Shown piece by piece: positions 57,089 to 64,000 of a stretch of DNA of 64,000 nucleotides; within the stretch, counting starts at the first letter, position 1; every line of letters starts with the position of its first letter. The DNA is taken from NCBI RefSeq assembly GCF_945836005.1, contig NZ_OX241534.1:496001-560000 (forward strand), given 5' to 3'. The notes beneath the pieces were generated by a model. It was not told the DNA's origin and ran no database searches. It worked only from the letters and a program-made list of their open reading frames with translations. The position numbers were made by a program, and so were the translations under genes. Source of the DNA: Candidatus Nitrosacidococcus sp. I8. Its GTDB lineage: Bacteria; Pseudomonadota; Gammaproteobacteria; Nitrosococcales; Nitrosococcaceae.

Positions 57089-58831
57089 ATGGCTCAGGAC
57101 TCACAGCAACAAAGTAATTTGAGCTCAGAAGAAACCCTTAAAAGAGACAGTTGCTATCTTCGGGGAACTATCCTAGAGAGTTTAGCCGACCCCGTTACTG
57201 GCTCTGCAACCAGTGATGATATAAAACTCCTTAAATTTCATGGTACTTATCAGCAAGATAACCGGGATTTACGGGTAGAAAGAATGCGGCAAAAACTTGA
57301 GCCTGCTTACTCCTTTATGGTGCGCGTTCGAATGCCCGGTGGTGTATGTACTGCTCATCAGTGGTTACAGTTGGATGAAATTGCCCAAAAATATGCTAAT
57401 CATTCTTTACGCATTACCACTCGCCAAACTTTTCAATTTCACGGAGTCATCAAACGTAATCTAAAACCTACTATTTCTGGGATTAATAAAGCAGGATTAA
57501 GTACCATTGCTGCCTGTGGGGATGTAAACCGTAATGTAGTTTGTCACAATAATCCTTATCTTTCTGTTTGCCATGAAGAAGTCTACGACTGGGCAAAACG
57601 ATTGAGTAATCGTTTTTTACCTCAAACAGGTGCCTATCCAGAAATTTGGCTAGATAAGGAAAAAATTTCTGCAAATTCTTCTATAAAAGAAGAACCTTTA
57701 TATGGAGAAACCTATCTCCCTCGTAAATTTAAAATAGGGATTGCCTTACCTCCTAGCAATGATATTGACGTATTTGCTCAAGATTTAGGACTCATTGCAA
57801 TAAGTGATGGAAATCATTTAGTTGGCTTTAATGTAAGTGTTGGGGGAGGAATGGGGATGACTCATAATGTCCCAGAAACCTACCCACGGCTGGCTAGCGT
57901 CATTGGTTTTTGCACTTTAGATCAAATATTTGAAGTCGCTGAGCATATTATTAAAATTCAAAGAGATTTTGGAAACCGTGTTGATCGCCAACAAGCTCGC
58001 TTAAAATATACCATTGATAGCCGTAGCATAGACTGGTTTAAAGAAGAGCTTAATCAAAGATTAGGCTGGAATTTAGAACCCCCTCGGTCTTATCACTTTG
58101 AAAGTAATAGTGATCCTTTTGGTTGGGTTCAAGATTCTAAAGGAAATTGGCATTTAAATCTCTGTTTGCTCAGTGGGCGAATTAAAGATACAGAAGATCA
58201 ACCCCTAATGACAGGCCTTCGAGAAATTGCAAAAATTCATCGAGGAGATTTTCGCCTAACAACCAATCAAAACCTGACTATTGCAAACATTCCACCTGCT
58301 GAAAAGAAGAATATAGAAGCATTGGTAGAGAAATATCACCTACCTATGCCAGAGAAAATTAGTCGAGTACGACAAGATGCTATGTCCTGTGTTGCACTGC
58401 CTACCTGTGGGTTGGCCATGGCAGAAAGCGAGCGGATGTTGCCCGGTTTTCTCGATAAATTAGAAGCAACTTTGATACAAGTAGGATTACAAAATGATCC
58501 TATTACAGTTCGAGTCACTGGTTGCCCCAATGGTTGCGGAAGACCTTATATTAGCGAGATTGCCCTAGTAGGTAAATCTTTAGGTCGCTATAGCCTTTAT
58601 TTAGGTGCTGAATTTGCAGGTCAGCGGCTTAACAAGCTTTATAAAGATTCTTTAACTGAAGATGAAATTATCGAAACGCTCACCCCAATTTTTAAACATT
58701 ACGTTCAAGATCGAAATGAAGGGGAATACTTTGGAAATTTTGTCGTACGCATGGAATATGTAGAAGAAGTTAAAGAAGGAAAAGATTTTAATAAGAAGCC
58801 TGCAGAGCCAAAGGCAGCAAAAACCGCATAA
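57089..58831 (+). CDS. cysI: Sulfite reductase (NADPH) hemoprotein beta subunit
   Basis: A ~580-residue sirohaem and 4Fe-4S protein that reduces sulfite to sulfide by six electrons. The cluster ligands are in [14 protein letters not shown] and [13 protein letters not shown], and two ferredoxin-like half-domains ([31 protein letters not shown] and [14 protein letters not shown]) bear the sirohaem-binding arginines. I start it at the ATG at 57089 because a strong ribosome-binding site (aaggagg) stands at the right distance; an upstream in-frame ATG at 56999 lies within cysJ. Together with cysJ it makes a complete sulfite reductase. A terminator follows. Confidence 0.97.
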   Translation: MAQDSQQQSNLSSEETLKRDSCYLRGTILESLADPVTGSATSDDIKLLKFHGTYQQDNRDLRVERMRQKLEPAYSFMVRVRMPGGVCTAHQWLQLDEIAQKYANHSLRITTRQTFQFHGVIKRNLKPTISGINKAGLSTIAACGDVNRNVVCHNNPYLSVCHEEVYDWAKRLSNRFLPQTGAYPEIWLDKEKISANSSIKEEPLYGETYLPRKFKIGIALPPSNDIDVFAQDLGLIAISDGNHLVGFNVSVGGGMGMTHNVPETYPRLASVIGFCTLDQIFEVAEHIIKIQRDFGNRVDRQQARLKYTIDSRSIDWFKEELNQRLGWNLEPPRSYHFESNSDPFGWVQDSKGNWHLNLCLLSGRIKDTEDQPLMTGLREIAKIHRGDFRLTTNQNLTIANIPPAEKKNIEALVEKYHLPMPEKISRVRQDAMSCVALPTCGLAMAESERMLPGFLDKLEATLIQVGLQNDPITVRVTGCPNGCGRPYISEIALVGKSLGRYSLYLGAEFAGQRLNKLYKDSLTEDEIIETLTPIFKHYVQDRNEGEYFGNFVVRMEYVEEVKEGKDFNKKPAEPKAAKTA

Positions 58832-58845
58832 ATAAAGAAAACATA

Positions 58846-58876
58846 AAAGGGCAATTATTCATAAATTGCCCTTTAA
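58846..58876 (+). terminator. Terminator downstream of cysJI
   Basis: An 11-bp stem (AAAGGGCAATT at 58846-58856 with its complement at 58864-58874) and a 7-base loop, 15 bases after the cysI stop. It separates cysI from the CRISPR leader and suggests that the array is not simply read from the cys operon. Confidence 0.82.
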
Positions 58877-59068
58877 ACTATTTATCTTGTAAAAAAGATT
58901 TAATTCTGATTCACTACTTTCCTTTCCTATAAACCCTATAAACCTTCTTTTTTTAGCCTGAGATTTTTATATAGTAGAAACAATAGTTTAAAAATTACCT
59001 CATCTGAGGAAGGTTTTCTATGATAATCTAGCGTAACTTCATCATTTTTGAAGGATCTTTAACAATTT
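58877..59068 (+). promoter_or_regulatory. Candidate CRISPR leader
   Basis: An A/T-rich stretch of ~190 bases between the cysJI terminator and the first repeat. It contains no gene. The array's degenerate repeat is at the far (right) end, and the type I-F repeats are in the crRNA-sense orientation on the + strand, both of which put the leader and promoter on this side. A short palindrome (CCTCATCTGAGG, near 58998-59009) lies within it. No promoter box is clear enough to mark. Confidence 0.6.
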
Positions 59069-60900
59069 GTTCACCGCCGAATAGGCGGTTTAGAAATTGC
59101 GACCTTTATGCGTTGCTACTTGATTAGTGTTCACCGCCGAATAGGCGGTTTAGAAATATATAGACGTCTACAAAGTAAGAACGCCCATGTTCACCGCCGA
59201 ATAGGCGGTTTAGAAAGATAGACACGTTTTGGAGTGTGCTTTTAGACAGTTCACCGCCGAATAGGCGGTTTAGAAAGATCCATTCTTGCCAACCGCTCAT
59301 CATCTCTTGTTCACCGCCGAATAGGCGGTTTAGAAATAAATAAACTTCTATGAAATAGCTGCTCGAGTGTTCACCGCCGAATAGGCGGTTTAGAAATTTG
59401 ATAATAAGTTGTGAGTAGTGCTGCCATCGTTCACCGCCGAATAGGCGGTTTAGAAAAAAGATTGGAGGCTCATCCTAAAGTACAGCTTGTTCACCGCCGA
59501 ATAGGCGGTTTAGAAATTTAGAAGCGTTTAGAATAGGAGTAGTACCTTGTTCACCGCCGAATAGGCGGTTTAGAAACTTTCTCCATGGAGGAGCGGATAG
59601 CCGAGAAAGTTCACCGCCGAATAGGCGGTTTAGAAAAACGACAACCTAATAGAGTATACAGCCTCTAAGTTCACCGCCGAATAGGCGGTTTAGAAAAACG
59701 ACAACCTAATAGAGTATACAGCCTCTAAGTTCACCGCCGAATAGGCGGTTTAGAAAAACGACAACCTAATAGAGTATACAGCCTCTAAGTTCACCGCCGA
59801 ATAGGCGGTTTAGAAATAAAAACTTGCTCCCGATCTCATCCCTCACCTCGTTCACCGCCGAATAGGCGGTTTAGAAAATTGACAACTTGTAACCGCCTTT
59901 CTTCTTTGCGTTCACCGCCGAATAGGCGGTTTAGAAAACCATCTAAACCACAACCACAGCAGCCAACTAGTTCACCGCCGAATAGGCGGTTTAGAAAAGC
60001 AAATAGTTATATTGCAGATCTCGTACTACGTTCACCGCCGAATAGGCGGTTTAGAAACTGAACCAAGTTTTGATTTTCCCACATCATCAAGTTCACCGCC
60101 GAATAGGCGGTTTAGAAACTAAGTGACTACCAACGTATTAAGGGAGGGTTTGTTCACCGCCGAATAGGCGGTTTAGAAACTGGCTCGCTGTAGTGCCTCT
60201 TGTAAGTCCACGTTCACCGCCGAATAGGCGGTTTAGAAACATAATCTGCACCCAGAACACTTCTGAAACATGTTCACCGCCGAATAGGCGGTTTAGAAAT
60301 CATCCTGTAGCTGTAATGCTAAATTTTGTACGTTCACCGCCGAATAGGCGGTTTAGAAATTGCATGTTTGCAGCATCAGCGAACCCGGGAGGTTCACCGC
60401 CGAATAGGCGGTTTAGAAACAGAATTTTTCATCAAGTACGAGATTAAAGAAGTTCACCGCCGAATAGGCGGTTTAGAAATCAAACTGCACACCGTCTAAT
60501 GATAATATTTTGTTCACCGCCGAATAGGCGGTTTAGAAACAATTTAATTCTGCGTTTATAACAGGCGAAGAGGTTCACCGCCGAATAGGCGGTTTAGAAA
60601 CAGTTTTACCTTAAGCCAGTTAATAATTATTTGTTCACCGCCGAATAGGCGGTTTAGAAATTAACGTTTTGTAAATAATTAGGTTGTGACATGTTCACCG
60701 CCGAATAGGCGGTTTAGAAAAAACTTTAGTACTCCCAATCTCGCAATAAAAAGTTCACCGCCGAATAGGCGGTTTAGAAATTGCTGGGTTCTGTAAATAT
60801 TATTTGAGATGGGTTCACCGCCGAATAGGCGGTTTAGAAATATACCGATGGCGTTGCGTTGAACGAGGAAACGTTCACCGCCGAACAGGCGGTTTAGGTA
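59069..60900 (+). CRISPR. Type I-F CRISPR array, 31 repeats and 30 spacers
   Basis: A 28-base repeat beginning GTTCACCGCC and ending GGCGGTTTAGAAA recurs every 60 or 61 bases. It contains a 6-bp hairpin (ACCGCC/GGCGGT around GAATA) and ends in TTTAGAAA, which would be the crRNA 5' handle, as in type I-F systems. Spacers are 32 bases, except four of 33 bases (following the repeats at 59789, 60030, 60091 and 60512). Repeats 1-30 are identical by eye. The last, at 60873-60900, has three changes (loop T to C, and the second- and third-last bases). Spacers 10, 11 and 12 are identical. No cas gene is in the window, so the effector set must lie elsewhere or be lost. Confidence 0.97.
59609..59816 (+). 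repeat. Triplicated CRISPR spacer-repeat unit
   Basis: The 32-base spacers at 59637-59668, 59697-59728 and 59757-59788 are the same (each begins AACGACAACC and ends GCCTCTAA), so the 60-base unit occurs three times in tandem within the array. Neighbouring spacers are all different. Copying by slippage or unequal recombination between repeats is the simplest explanation; independent acquisition of the same protospacer is less likely. Confidence 0.95.
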
Positions 60901-60908
60901 GGTAGTTT

Positions 60909-60936
60909 TCTAAGGGTTAGAAATCTACCCCTTAGA
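60909..60936. terminator. Hairpin between the CRISPR array and the M48 protease gene
   Basis: An 8-bp stem (TCTAAGGG at 60909-60916 with CCCTTAGA at 60929-60936), extended inward by TAGA/TCTA after one mismatch. It covers the stop codon of the convergent M48 gene. No clear T tract follows on either strand, so its role as a terminator for the array or the protease gene is only possible. Confidence 0.35.
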
Positions 60937-61761
60937 CGTGGTAGAAAGAATACATTTAGGGTGTTTGCCTTCAGAAGCTGCTTTTTGATAGAGATCAGTA
61001 GCTGCCGGCATATGCTTTTCTAAGTTATCAATACGAGTTTGATTTGAAGGGTGGGTAGAGAGAAGCTCAGAGGGTGTTTTTCCACCATCGGCAGTCATCA
61101 TATTTTTCCAAAGTTGAATGCTTTGTTGGGGGTTAAAACCTGCTTTAGCCATATATTCAAGCCCTAATACATCTGCTTCACTTTCTTCTGCACGACTAAA
61201 GGGTAGAGTAATACCAACTTGTGTTCCTACCCCAAGTAAACCCATTAATTGATTTCCAACAAGACCATTCCACTCAGATCCGCTTAGCATGACTCGAATT
61301 AATTGGAGGCTTGCTTGAGTAGTGTATTGAGTGGATATACGTGCATTACCATGATCTGCAATTACATGACCTAACTCATGACCAATTACAGCAGCGAGTT
61401 GATCGGCATTTTTAGCTGTCTGAAGAATCCCAGTGTAAACCCCAATATTGCCGCCCGGGAGGGCAAAGGCGTTGATGGTTTGATCTTCCTTAAATACCGT
61501 TACTTTCCAATCGGCACCATTAGGTGGCTTGGGGACTACAGTAGTCAACGCATTAACAACACATTGAACATAGGCATTAATAGTTGGATCATTAGAAATT
61601 GGGGTGTCTTTCTTAATTTGTTCATAGGAAGCATCTCCCATCTTAGCTATTTCATCTGCTGAATAGAAAGAGAGTTGATGTCGCCCAGTAGGTGAGGTAG
61701 TACAGGCAGCAATTAATAAACTAATTAACCCTATAAAGAAAAGAATATATTTTGTATTCAT
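60925..61761 (-). CDS. M48-family metalloprotease lipoprotein
   Basis: A 278-residue lipoprotein: the signal sequence ends in the lipobox LIAAC with Cys20 as the acylated residue. The zinc protease motif HELGH is at residues 128-132, with the third ligand in the SEADVLGLEYM segment. FALPGGNIGVYTGIL and LLSTHPSNQTRIDNL are typical of this branch. It resembles LoiP (YggG), a periplasmic/outer-membrane quality-control protease in E. coli; BepA is longer and has a TPR domain. The stop is 24 bases from the CRISPR array, and the gene faces it. pepN lies 11 bases upstream on the same strand, so the two may be cotranscribed. Confidence 0.9.
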   Translation of the reverse strand: MNTKYILFFIGLISLLIAACTTSPTGRHQLSFYSADEIAKMGDASYEQIKKDTPISNDPTINAYVQCVVNALTTVVPKPPNGADWKVTVFKEDQTINAFALPGGNIGVYTGILQTAKNADQLAAVIGHELGHVIADHGNARISTQYTTQASLQLIRVMLSGSEWNGLVGNQLMGLLGVGTQVGITLPFSRAEESEADVLGLEYMAKAGFNPQQSIQLWKNMMTADGGKTPSELLSTHPSNQTRIDNLEKHMPAATDLYQKAASEGKHPKCILSTTSKG

Positions 61762-61772
61762 TATTATTATAT

Positions 61773-64000
61773 TTAATTCATTTTCAAACTTTTTAACGTA
61801 ATTTCCTGTATATCCTTAGATAGATTTGGGCTATGAGAGATTTGCTCTAACTGATCTTTCATTAATACTTGTCGCTTTGAATCGTAGCGTTTCCAAAAAC
61901 TAAAGATACTGACAAGACGTGCTGCAATTTGCGGATTGAGTGGATCCAGCTTACGAATAAATTCTCCGAGAAACTTATAACCATCCCCACTGGGATGATG
62001 GAAATTCACAAGATTATTTTGGCAAAATGCTCCAATTAGGGCGCGTACTTTATTAGGATTAGTCAGTTTAAAGGCTGAGTGGCTAGTAAGCTGTTTTACT
62101 ATCTCAAGGGCATCATCACATTTAGCACTTGCCTGAATACTAAGCCACTTATCCATCACTAAAGAATCTTGTTTCCATTGGTCATAAAACATACTTAGTG
62201 CCGCTTCTCTTTCAGTGCTTTTTGTATCTGCTAGATAGCTTAAAGCAGCAATCCTATCGGTCATATTATCTGCTGTTTTAAATTGCTGAAAACAGTGTTG
62301 ATGAATTTCTGTTTCATCTAATGCCATTAGATAGCCAAGGCATATATTGCACAAAGCTCGCCTTCCTACTTCTTGTGGGTTAAAAGAGTAGGGTTTTTCT
62401 GAAGTAAGCCGATGATAAATAGTATTAAAAGAATCTTTTAAACTGTGCGCTAGTGTTTGCCTTAAAAAGGTTCTTGCTTGGTAAAGTGCTTCAGGGTCAA
62501 TTACTTCCATAAATTCAGAGAGATAATGCTCTGAGGGAAGAACAAGCAGTTGAGCAATAAATGATTGATCATCTGTTTGATAATTTTCTAAAACTTTTGC
62601 AATAGCTTCTATAAAAATGGAAGGTACATTAAGGGATTTTTCTTCTTGATAATATTTGGTAAGACTTAAAATTATTTTTACCGCTAATTGTTGCCCTGCC
62701 TCCCAACGATTAAAAGGATCACTATCATGGGCTAATAAGAAACAACGTTCTTCATCACTTAATTCAAAATGTAATTTAACAGGAGTAGAAAATCCACGGA
62801 GCAGGGAGGGAATAGGTTTAGTAGGAATATTTTTAAAAACAAAGGTTTCTTCTTGGTTTTTAAGTTCAAGAATACGAATGCCTTCAGTAATATAGTTTTC
62901 CCCTACTAACTCTATAGGTATATGTTTACCATAAGAATCTAATAAACCCATTGTTAGGGGGAGATGAAACGGCTTTTTATGGGGTTGATCTGGGGTAGGT
63001 GGGCAAATTTGCTTAATTTTTAGGGTATAGATTTGCTGATCGACATCGTAACTACTTTGAACATGAAGCTCTGGAGTACCTGCCTGACTATACCAAAGGC
63101 GAAATTGAAAGAAATTCGCCTGATTAGCATCTTCCAAAGCTTTGACAAAATCATCGGTGGTAACTGCTTGTCCATCATGGCGTTCAAAGTAAAGATCTGT
63201 GCCTTTACGAAAACCAGTTTCTCCAAGTAAGGTATGGAGCATTCGTACCACTTCTGCTCCTTTTTCATAAATAGTAACGGTGTAGAAATTATTAATTTCT
63301 TCATAGGATTCAGGGCGAACTGGATGTGCCATAGGACCTGCATCTTCTCGAAACTGATAAGTACGGAGGCGATTTACATCTTCAATGCGTTTCACCACGG
63401 CACCACTTTGGCTAGCGCTAAATTGTTGATCTCGAAAAACAGTAAATCCTTCTTTTAGGCTTAATTGAAACCAATCTCGGCAAGTAATGCGATTACCAGA
63501 CCAGTTATGAAAATACTCATGACCAATTACCCCTTCAATATATTGATAATCTGTATCAGTCGCTGTTTCAGGATTCGCTAGGATAAACTTGGAATTAAAG
63601 ATATTTAACCCTTTGTTTTCCATAGCACCCATATTGAAATCATCTACTGCTACGATCATATAATTATCTAAATCATATTCTCGACCGTAGGCTTGTTCAT
63701 CCCAAGCCATCGCTCGCTTTAACGAGGCCATAGCATGAGCACATTTTTCAATGTTATGGGGCTGTACATAAATAGATAAGCTAACTTCTCGGCCGGATAA
63801 AGTGGTGAATTTATCTTGAATACTGGATAACTTACCTGCCACTAAAGCAAATAAGTAGGAAGGTTTTGGAAAGGGATCTTGCCAAGTAGCAAAATGTTCT
63901 CCGTGTTCTTTATCTCCTTGATCTATTAAATTTCCATTGGAAAGTAATACCGGATATTTTTCCTTATTTCCAATGATGGTCGTAGTATAAGTTGCCATGA
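61773..64000 (-). CDS. pepN: Aminopeptidase N, N-terminus cut by the window edge
   Basis: About 740 residues of an M1 metallo-aminopeptidase. The exopeptidase motif GAMENKGLN and the zinc site [28 protein letters not shown] (HExxH with the downstream Glu) are intact. They are followed by [17 protein letters not shown] at the end, as in the E. coli PepN C-terminus. E. coli PepN has ~870 residues, and the first visible residues ([18 protein letters not shown]) align inside its N-terminal domain, so ~120-130 residues lie beyond position 64000; the ATG at 63998 is internal. It removes N-terminal residues from peptides in the cytoplasm. The gene ends 11 bases before the lipoprotein protease gene. 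Confidence 0.95.
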   Translation of the reverse strand, partial: MATYTTTIIGNKEKYPVLLSNGNLIDQGDKEHGEHFATWQDPFPKPSYLFALVAGKLSSIQDKFTTLSGREVSLSIYVQPHNIEKCAHAMASLKRAMAWDEQAYGREYDLDNYMIVAVDDFNMGAMENKGLNIFNSKFILANPETATDTDYQYIEGVIGHEYFHNWSGNRITCRDWFQLSLKEGFTVFRDQQFSASQSGAVVKRIEDVNRLRTYQFREDAGPMAHPVRPESYEEINNFYTVTIYEKGAEVVRMLHTLLGETGFRKGTDLYFERHDGQAVTTDDFVKALEDANQANFFQFRLWYSQAGTPELHVQSSYDVDQQIYTLKIKQICPPTPDQPHKKPFHLPLTMGLLDSYGKHIPIELVGENYITEGIRILELKNQEETFVFKNIPTKPIPSLLRGFSTPVKLHFELSDEERCFLLAHDSDPFNRWEAGQQLAVKIILSLTKYYQEEKSLNVPSIFIEAIAKVLENYQTDDQSFIAQLLVLPSEHYLSEFMEVIDPEALYQARTFLRQTLAHSLKDSFNTIYHRLTSEKPYSFNPQEVGRRALCNICLGYLMALDETEIHQHCFQQFKTADNMTDRIAALSYLADTKSTEREAALSMFYDQWKQDSLVMDKWLSIQASAKCDDALEIVKQLTSHSAFKLTNPNKVRALIGAFCQNNLVNFHHPSGDGYKFLGEFIRKLDPLNPQIAARLVSIFSFWKRYDSKRQVLMKDQLEQISHSPNLSKDIQEITLKSLKMN

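Noticed and set aside
59879..60447. Open frames within the CRISPR array encoding repeated SPPNRRFRN peptides
   Set aside because: They are translations of the CRISPR repeat itself; no ribosome-binding site or conserved protein is indicated.
63020..63343. 107-codon frame inside pepN
   Set aside because: Same-strand shifted frame of pepN; the pepN frame is intact and conserved.

Overview
The window is an AT-rich stretch of chromosome from a gammaproteobacterium. The evidence is the gene content and order: ffh-rpsP-rimM-trmD-rplS, xerD near dsbC, lpxH-ppi beside gltX-cysS-folD, ileS-lspA, aceEF-lpd, hrpA, relA, sfsA, pepN, cysJI and a type I-F CRISPR array. A small, low-GC relative of the Chromatiales/Nitrosococcaceae would fit (type IV pili, PEP-CTERM protein, I-F CRISPR), but no 16S gene or lineage-specific metabolic gene is present, so that placement is tentative. 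No insertion sequence, prophage or plasmid gene was seen.

Layout. 1-7021: a surface-polysaccharide block on the + strand. It holds the tail of a probable sulfotransferase, a 1044-residue sulfotransferase/glycosyltransferase/methyltransferase fusion, two stand-alone GT2 enzymes, GDP-fucose synthase and a GT4 enzyme, with overlaps that suggest one operon. 7023-11596: sfsA, a secreted unknown, ileS and lspA. 11650-15147: a type IV minor-pilin locus (pilE-like gene divergent from fimT/pilW/pilX-like/pilV) with no pilY1. 15221-17360: thiO and mutY. 17431-23647: two tandem AsmA-family genes whose first ~700 bp are identical. 23838-30921: ypjD-like gene, the ffh-to-rplS translation block, ogt, xerD, yajQ and dsbC. 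30918-36063: lpxH, ppiA, gltX, cysS and folD. 36204-36412: tRNA-Pro and tRNA-Arg. 36436-44638: gdhA, a PEP-CTERM protein and the pyruvate dehydrogenase operon. 44702-48127: a cytochrome-b-like membrane protein, a Sel1-repeat protein and a coiled-coil membrane protein. 48277-54602: a YchJ-like gene, relA without its C-terminal ACT domain, and hrpA. 54731-58831: a DUF2024 gene and cysJI. 59069-60900: a type I-F CRISPR array of 31 repeats with one spacer present three times in a row and no cas genes in the window. 60925-64000: an M48 lipoprotein protease and pepN, the latter cut by the window edge.

The most unusual items are the tri-domain surface-modification fusion, the tandem AsmA pair under apparent gene conversion, the beta-helix-like PilX substitute in a pilin operon without pilY1, the ACT-less RelA joined to ychJ, and the CRISPR array with a triplicated spacer. 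I found no clear-cut unknown multi-gene system. There is no gene-free gap above about 300 bp apart from the CRISPR array.
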